Source of the DNA: Chitinophaga pinensis
GTDB taxonomy: Bacteria; Bacteroidota; Bacteroidia; Chitinophagales; Chitinophagaceae
NCBI GenBank assembly: GCA_943331145.2
Contig: CALQKL020000017.1
Location: 1-18,799 of the forward strand
Direction of reading: 5' to 3'
DNA length: 18,799 nucleotides
In this document: positions 14,295 to 18,799 of the stretch, piece after piece
How positions within the stretch are numbered: the first letter of the stretch is position 1
How the letters are laid out: every line of letters starts with the position of its first letter
Notes under the pieces: generated by a model
Database searches by the model: none
What the model was told of the DNA's origin: nothing
What the model saw: only the letters and a program-made list of their open reading frames with translations
Translations under genes and position numbers: made by a program

Positions 14295-16694
14295 TTAACT
14301 TTCCTGCTTTGGCTTTTTTTCTTTCTTATCACTATTGCTGATATAACTTGAATAGTAACCATAACCATATTTGCGTTTGTAATAATAATAGCCATATTTA
14401 TAACCAAAGTACCCGCTGTTTTTTACACCATTAAACAATATAGACACATTCTTGAAAATGCCACTTTCACGCCATTCATTAATCTCTAAAATTTGCTCTT
14501 TGATGGTTTGATTAAAGCGGGTTACGATTAACGTCAAATCTGCCCATTTACCCAAAATTTGCGCATCTGCAACAATACCATAAGGTGGTGAATCCACAAC
14601 TACAACATCATAATTTTCATCAAGGTATTTTTTTAAATCTACCATGTGTTTTGTTGAAATCAATTCTTGTGGATTGGGAGGAACGGATCCTGATGGAAAA
14701 AGGTCAAGCGTTTCTTTTTCATCATCAATAACTTTTATCCTTATTTCTTCAACTGTTTTTCTACCCGTAAGCAATGTTGTGATTCCAACTTTATTTTCTG
14801 AAATACCAAGTGCTTTTGAAATTTTTGGACGTCTTAAATCAAACTCCAAAAGCGCAACCTTTTTTCCTTGTAATGAATAACTTTTGGCAATATTCATTGA
14901 TAGGAATGACTTACCCTCACCACTGACATTTGATGTAAGCAAAATATAATTAGTTGACTTTTCATTGATTAGATAAAAATCCATATTCGTTCTCAAGGTT
15001 CGAATTTGCTCACCAAACATCGAACGATTGTTTCCGCCAATTACAAAAGGAGAAGACTCATCATACTGTACCAACTCTAGTTCTGCGATTACAGGTATGG
15101 TTGTAAGATTTTGAAGTTGTTTTTTAGAAATTATTTTCTTGTTTGTTATTTCTTTGATAATAGCAAATAAAATTGGCACCAACAATCCAACCAAAATGAA
15201 AGAAAATAATATGGTTAATTTAGATGGTTTTATGGTTGCTTTATTTTTTAATGGGGGGTAAATTACTTTTGAATTAACGGTAATTGAAGCTTTTGCAATA
15301 AGTGCTTCTTCACGCTTTTGCAAGAGCGTTAAATACAGAGCTTCTTTAATGTTTTGAAAACGGGTTTTATCCATCAATTCTTTTTCTGCTAAAGGAATTT
15401 GACTCAACAATTCATTAGCCATTTGCATTTTCCTTTCATATGTGCTTTTGGCTATTTGCAAATTGCTTTTATAATTAAGCAATTGATTTTCCATATTGCT
15501 TTTTATTTCAGCCAAATTTTTATCAACCAACTCTAGAGCAGGATTGGTTAATTGAGCAGTTAAGGCAAGCTTTTCGCGCTGCATACGCATTTGTTGAAAT
15601 TGAGTAAGCAAGCTTTGTAAACCAGGACTTTCAATTCCTACAAAAGACAAATCGGCTTCTTTTATGTTTGGGTTGTTGATGTATGCTTCTACAGCTTTAA
15701 TGGTATTTTCTAAAATACTAATTCTAATAAGCTCGTTATCATAATTCTGAGCGTTTTTTAAATATACATCACCATTTGTACTATTTCCAATCATTCCCCT
15801 TTCCGCCTTAAAGTAAGCAAGCGAATTTTCAATTGAATCCAATTCGTTTCTTAAAGGATCCATTCTGTTTTCTATAAAATTTATGGCTTGTAAAAAACCG
15901 AGCGACTTATCTTTAGTCATTGCCTCACTATGCAATTTGGTCAACCCGTTTAAGATATCTATAGCGCGTTCAGCAGAAATGTCAGAATAATTAACCGTTA
16001 ACACATTGCTTTCTTTAGATGTTCCAACAACAAGAGAAGAACTCAATCCAAATGCAACGATAAGTTTATTGGTATTATAGCAATATACAGGTGTGAAACT
16101 GTTAAACGATTTTAATTTGTGAATTACAATTTTATTATTATTCAATACAAATGGAATTTCCCAAAAGCCATCGCCTTCAATTTTCCCAGATACATAATGG
16201 AATCCATTTTTTTTCGGTAAAATTGAAAAACTAATCTCTGGGGGGTCTTGATTTACAACATCTAATATCTCCCATTTTATTATGCCATAAAAATCCTTGT
16301 TTTTAAACCTACCTTGAGAAACAGATTTATATTGCAATCCTAAATTTTCAACCAACTCTGCTGCTAAAGACGGTGATTTAAAATATTCAATCCGATCATT
16401 AAATGGATCTCTTGACGAGCCTAAAAATGCTTGACCTAAAGAAATTTCAGATTTATCCTCAATACTAATACTTGTTGATAAGGTATAAATCGGGGTGATA
16501 TATCTTAAGTAAATACTTCCTAAAGCGAAACCCAACATTCCAAACAATAGAATGAAAGGCCACAAAGCTAATATTCTTCTGAAATCGATATCAAAAGAAG
16601 AACCAGAATTTGCAGACTGATTATTTTTTACATAATATTCAGGTTCCGAAACATTGGCTTTATTTCCTTCCCATATGTTTTTATCTTCTTTCAT
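14295..16694 (-). CDS. Wzc-type polysaccharide co-polymerase / BY-family tyrosine autokinase
   Basis: Inner-membrane protein controlling chain length and export, 799 residues with both the Wzz and kinase parts fused. The first transmembrane helix is at about 41-64. The periplasmic Wzz-like region with coiled-coil stretches (about 270-470) follows. The second helix (about 493-516) is preceded by prolines (480, 481, 490), as usual. The cytoplasmic kinase has Walker A TSNVSGEGKS (Lys595), Walker A' VALLEFDLRRPK (Asp619) and Walker B VVVVDSPP (Asp701). The C-terminus is a tyrosine cluster with 12 Tyr between 762 and 784, the autophosphorylation region, then a basic tail. No cognate low-molecular-weight phosphatase is encoded in this window. 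It follows the Wza-like gene by 151 bp. Confidence 0.94.
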   Translation of the reverse strand: MKEDKNIWEGNKANVSEPEYYVKNNQSANSGSSFDIDFRRILALWPFILLFGMLGFALGSIYLRYITPIYTLSTSISIEDKSEISLGQAFLGSSRDPFNDRIEYFKSPSLAAELVENLGLQYKSVSQGRFKNKDFYGIIKWEILDVVNQDPPEISFSILPKKNGFHYVSGKIEGDGFWEIPFVLNNNKIVIHKLKSFNSFTPVYCYNTNKLIVAFGLSSSLVVGTSKESNVLTVNYSDISAERAIDILNGLTKLHSEAMTKDKSLGFLQAINFIENRMDPLRNELDSIENSLAYFKAERGMIGNSTNGDVYLKNAQNYDNELIRISILENTIKAVEAYINNPNIKEADLSFVGIESPGLQSLLTQFQQMRMQREKLALTAQLTNPALELVDKNLAEIKSNMENQLLNYKSNLQIAKSTYERKMQMANELLSQIPLAEKELMDKTRFQNIKEALYLTLLQKREEALIAKASITVNSKVIYPPLKNKATIKPSKLTILFSFILVGLLVPILFAIIKEITNKKIISKKQLQNLTTIPVIAELELVQYDESSPFVIGGNNRSMFGEQIRTLRTNMDFYLINEKSTNYILLTSNVSGEGKSFLSMNIAKSYSLQGKKVALLEFDLRRPKISKALGISENKVGITTLLTGRKTVEEIRIKVIDDEKETLDLFPSGSVPPNPQELISTKHMVDLKKYLDENYDVVVVDSPPYGIVADAQILGKWADLTLIVTRFNQTIKEQILEINEWRESGIFKNVSILFNGVKNSGYFGYKYGYYYYKRKYGYGYYSSYISNSDKKEKKPKQES

Positions 16695-16845
16695 ATTTTA
16701 AATTTATATCAATATGTAAATTAAAAAATCAAATTACCATTCCCACCATTGTTATCATTAATTTCGACAAGTAAAGTTCATGGGTTAATAATATCTTATT
16801 CTATTTAATAAATTTAGAAGTCTCCAATTAGAAACCACTATATTG

Positions 16846-17610
16846 TTATATAAGCAATTTTGTAAGTAATATAAGCAACCCTGCTATAGATACAAAAAGC
16901 GTAAAAGTTAATCTAACAGGACTAGACGGGCTAACAAACCAATTGTATTTAATTGGCCTTACGTAAATAAAATCATTGCTTCTAAGAAAAAAATATGGTG
17001 ATTCAAATATTTTTTTTGAGGTCAAATCAATTCGTGAAAAATATCTTTTACCACTATCTTCTCTGATTATCCATACATCTGACTTATCGTTCAACTCAGA
17101 TTTTGAGACATTTTGAGACATCGCTTCCAAAATGGTAAGTCTTTCGTTGTTAATATTAATTGTGGACCCTTCATTTCCATTTATCATATAAACTTTGCCA
17201 ACCAAACCAACGCTTACAAATAAGTCTTTATAATAAAATGCCAATTTAGATTTTATGATATTTTCAGTTTCTTTTGTGGTTAACCCATTTACTTGAATTT
17301 TACCTAAAAGTGGAAATTCTATATTCCCTTCTAAATCAACTAAAAATCCGCTAAGTCCATTATTGTTGCTTCCATTTGTATTTCCAAATGGATTTAAAAA
17401 CGCCGTTAAACTAGGTTCAGAAGAGGCGACAGTAATATTTAAGCGATCGGATTTTTGAATTCTTTGAATGGCAAAATCTTTTACGCTATCCAATTGCTGC
17501 ACAGACACCTGTTGATCTTTGAAATAAATTTTACCTTTTGTTAAGCCGCATGAACAAAAATTAATTATCATTAACAACAAAAAAGCGCAAAACAAACTAT
17601 ACTTTACCAT
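16846..17610 (-). CDS. Wza-type polysaccharide export lipoprotein
   Basis: Periplasmic/outer-membrane export component, 254 residues, first gene of the operon. An N-terminal lipoprotein signal ends in NFCSC, so Cys21 is the probable lipidated residue (Cys19 is the alternative). The Poly_export domain covers about 48-125 (KSDRLNITVASSEP, then LVDLEGNIEFPLLGKIQVNG at 90-109). One SLBB-like domain follows at about 130-215 (ERLTILEAMSQNV, YFFLRSNDFIYVRP). The C-terminal hydrophobic helix (about 233-254, FTLFVSIAGLLILLTKLLI) is common in Bacteroidota members. This differs from the longer E. coli Wza, which has more periplasmic domains. It should work with the downstream Wzc. The start at 17610 is supported by the signal peptide and lies 54 bp from a perfect -7 element. 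Confidence 0.92.
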   Translation of the reverse strand: MVKYSLFCAFLLLMIINFCSCGLTKGKIYFKDQQVSVQQLDSVKDFAIQRIQKSDRLNITVASSEPSLTAFLNPFGNTNGSNNNGLSGFLVDLEGNIEFPLLGKIQVNGLTTKETENIIKSKLAFYYKDLFVSVGLVGKVYMINGNEGSTININNERLTILEAMSQNVSKSELNDKSDVWIIREDSGKRYFSRIDLTSKKIFESPYFFLRSNDFIYVRPIKYNWFVSPSSPVRLTFTLFVSIAGLLILLTKLLI

Positions 17611-17663
17611 ATCTTAATACATTGTAAAATTTTAAATATCAATACTCTTTTTTTATACGGAAA

Positions 17664-17700
17664 CAAAGATAATTATTATGAAGTATACTATATAAAAAAA
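17664..17700 (-). promoter_or_regulatory. Candidate main promoter of the polysaccharide operon
   Basis: On the - strand, TATCTTTG (17671-17664) is an exact match to the Bacteroidota -7 element TAnnTTTG. The -33 region is a T-run (17700-17694) about 22 bp upstream; no exact TTTG falls at the usual spacing (one lies at 17704-17701, 29 bp away). The spacer contains the 8-bp palindrome AGTATACT (17682-17689). The predicted leader is about 45-50 nt before the Wza ATG. The rest of the 300-bp gap (17611-17910) is AT-rich. Apart from the inverted repeat at 17854-17876 I see no gene or RNA in it. Confidence 0.5.
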
Positions 17701-17853
17701 CAAATGAACGAATGACAAATTAAAACACTATTTGTACTTTTTTATAAATAAATTAAATTGGCTTGATAATAAAACATAAAGAATCCGCGAATATTATTAA
17801 ATCATTAAATTGAAGTTGACAACTGAAAGCGTCGAATAAAATGTGGGCTATTA

Positions 17854-17876
17854 CTTAGCAATTTGAAATTGATAAG
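17854..17876. repeat. 23-bp inverted repeat between birA and the polysaccharide operon
   Basis: Arms of 11 bases, CTTAGCAATTT and AAATTGATAAG, are complementary at 10 of 11 positions around a central G (17865). It begins 35 bp after the biotin-ligase stop on the - strand. A T-run (17880-17885) follows on the + strand only, so it does not look like a normal terminator for the ligase. Its core AATTTGAAATT is identical to that of the palindrome at 7078-7096. It may be a protein-binding site, or a cruciform/hairpin at the gene end. Confidence 0.5.
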
Positions 17877-17910
17877 CTCTTTTTTACTTTGAAGTTTTTA
17901 CTTATTTCTT

Positions 17911-18651
17911 TTAAAGTATCCATTCAATTTCACCAGAATGATACTTGTTTTCATTTCCATTTTGCAACAATATCAATAATCCTTGATCATTTACATATGA
18001 AACGGCAGCATTGGTTTCTATACCGTTTATTTTAAATTGACAATGTTGTCCTTTTTTAAAAAGATGTTGATTGTATCTTTCCCAAACATTGGTATCATTT
18101 ATTAATGTTGTTTCAAAAGAATTAAATAAATCTTGGTGTAGCAATTTCGCAAGTTGTAAAGGTTCAAAATTTAAATTGGTTTCCTTTTTCAGCGAAGTTG
18201 CCAAAATTAGGTTTTCAGAAAATTCTACTTGATTTACATTAATTCCAATGCCTACAATTGCCCATTTCCAATTTTCCCCGCTAAATCTATTTTCAATTAA
18301 AACCCCTCCTGCCTTTTTGTCATTAATAAACAAATCGTTGGGCCATTTTATTTTTACATCTATTTGTAATAGCTGGGCTAGAAAATCACGACAAATTAAA
18401 GCGATGAATGCATTGAAAAGGAATGGATTTTTTTGTAAGCTATGCTGAGGGCGAATCACAACAGAAAATGTAATGTTTTCGCCAGGATTAGATTGCCAAT
18501 TTTTCAAGCGCTGGCCTTTTCCATCAGTTTGATGAATTGCATACCAAGCGTCCAGATGATTAGCCAATCCTTCTGAAACCTTTTCCATGGCATATTTATT
18601 GGTACTATCGACCTGTTGAATGACATGAAAATTAATTTGGTTTAAATCCAT
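17911..18651 (-). CDS. birA: Biotin--[acetyl-CoA-carboxylase] ligase, single-domain
   Basis: Activates biotin to biotinyl-AMP and attaches it to the carrier domain of biotin-dependent carboxylases in the cytoplasm. The 246 residues cover the catalytic core and the small C-terminal domain only. Visible motifs are DSTNKYA (16-22), the biotinyl-AMP loop DGKGQRLKNW (43-52, equivalent to the GRGRRGR loop), KWPNDLFINDKKAGGVLIE (101-119) and VGIGINVN (133-140). The N-terminal winged-helix DNA-binding domain of E. coli BirA is absent, so it should be an enzyme without repressor function. It lies upstream of the polysaccharide operon on the same strand, 300 bp away, and is probably a separate housekeeping unit. 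Confidence 0.95.
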   Translation of the reverse strand: MDLNQINFHVIQQVDSTNKYAMEKVSEGLANHLDAWYAIHQTDGKGQRLKNWQSNPGENITFSVVIRPQHSLQKNPFLFNAFIALICRDFLAQLLQIDVKIKWPNDLFINDKKAGGVLIENRFSGENWKWAIVGIGINVNQVEFSENLILATSLKKETNLNFEPLQLAKLLHQDLFNSFETTLINDTNVWERYNQHLFKKGQHCQFKINGIETNAAVSYVNDQGLLILLQNGNENKYHSGEIEWIL

Positions 18652-18676
18652 ACGCTTTCAAATGATAAAGAAATAC

Positions 18677-18684
18677 TACTTTTG
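18677..18684 (+). promoter_or_regulatory. Candidate -7 element of a divergent promoter leaving the window
   Basis: TACTTTTG on the + strand is an exact TAnnTTTG match, 26 bp past the birA start codon and directed away from it. A TTTC (18656-18659) lies 17 bp upstream as a poor -33. No start codon or open frame of note follows before the window ends at 18799, so any gene it serves begins outside. In related genomes ribosome-silencing factor genes often lie divergent to birA, but that gene is not visible here. Confidence 0.35.
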
Positions 18685-18759
18685 AATATAATTGCAAGCT
18701 AATTGATTTATTTTTTCATTAAAAATATCATTTGCAATTCATTAAATTAAATCATAAAC

Positions 18760-18786
18760 TATTTTGAACAATTTGAACTTATTGAA
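18760..18786 (-). repeat. 9-bp TTCAA tandem repeat, three units
   Basis: Read on the - strand, the units are TTCAATAAG, TTCAAATTG and TTCAAAATA, head to tail with 9-bp period. The first unit is identical to a unit of the array at 915-950. The array lies in the gap beyond birA near the window end and may continue a pattern outside. The function is unknown. Confidence 0.6.
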
Positions 18787-18799
18787 CGACAGAAAAAAA

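Larger units (their letters stand above)
1132..17610 (-). other. Thirteen-gene surface-polysaccharide operon ending in a PorP-OmpA pair
   Basis: All genes in this span read on the - strand. Gaps in transcription order are 151, 38, 45, 2, 4, 11 and 30 bp, an 8-bp overlap, then 198, 7, 3 and 5 bp (the last two with the longest start choices). A perfect -7 element lies upstream of the first gene and the only clear terminator (1074-1107) lies after the last. The 198-bp gap (7021-7218) may hold a second promoter, so the distal genes could also be transcribed separately. Operon structure is inferred from spacing and strand only. Confidence 0.72.

Noticed and set aside
17854..17876. Inverted repeat as an intrinsic terminator for birA
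   Set aside because: The stem is AT-rich, has no real loop, and the T-run follows only on the + strand, opposite to birA transcription.
1..18799. tRNA, rRNA, CRISPR array, insertion sequence or prophage genes
   Set aside because: I saw no cloverleaf-like or rRNA-like stretch, no regular spacer array, no transposase or integrase motifs and no terminal inverted repeats with target duplications.

Overview
The window looks like a Bacteroidota (Bacteroidetes) chromosome. The DNA is strongly AT-rich and recognisable Shine-Dalgarno sites are scarce. Candidate promoters fit the phylum's TAnnTTTG -7 element. The proteins include a PorP/SprF-family outer-membrane protein, a PD40-OmpA protein and a Wza with a C-terminal membrane helix, all typical of the phylum. 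The genus cannot be fixed from sequence alone.

Layout. (1) Bases 1-905 hold the 3' part of a sensor histidine kinase on the + strand. It is followed by a short array of 9-bp TTCAA repeats and a hairpin (1074-1107) that can terminate transcription from both sides. (2) Bases 1132-17610 hold thirteen genes on the - strand, most separated by 2-45 bp or overlapping, and they read as one surface-polysaccharide operon. In transcription order these are a Wza-type export lipoprotein, a Wzc-type tyrosine autokinase/chain-length protein, a nucleotide-sugar epimerase, a GT4 glycosyltransferase, a GNAT acyltransferase, a polytopic membrane protein (candidate Wzy polymerase), a NodB-type deacetylase, a second GT4, a PglC-like phosphoglycosyl transferase, a PglE-like aminotransferase, a PglF/CapD-type 4,6-dehydratase, a PorP/SprF-like protein and a PD40-OmpA protein. 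(3) Bases 17911-18651 encode a single-domain biotin-protein ligase on the - strand. (4) The right edge holds a candidate promoter pointing out of the window and a second TTCAA 9-bp array.

How it fits together. The dehydratase and aminotransferase would convert UDP-GlcNAc (inferred substrate) to a UDP-4-amino-4,6-dideoxy sugar. The PglC-like enzyme would load that sugar phosphate onto undecaprenyl phosphate, and the two GT4 enzymes would extend it. The epimerase supplies another sugar. The GNAT and deacetylase probably decorate the unit, the membrane protein may polymerise it, and Wzc/Wza would control length and export. No Wzx flippase, PglD acetyltransferase or Wzb phosphatase is present in the window.

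The most unusual point is the operon's 3' end. The PorP/SprF-like gene starts 3 bp (or 21 bp) after the dehydratase stop and is followed 5 bp (or 47 bp) later by the OmpA gene, with the only clear terminator after them. This suggests that outer-membrane components related to type IX secretion/gliding partners are expressed with a polysaccharide pathway, although no large secreted substrate gene is adjacent.
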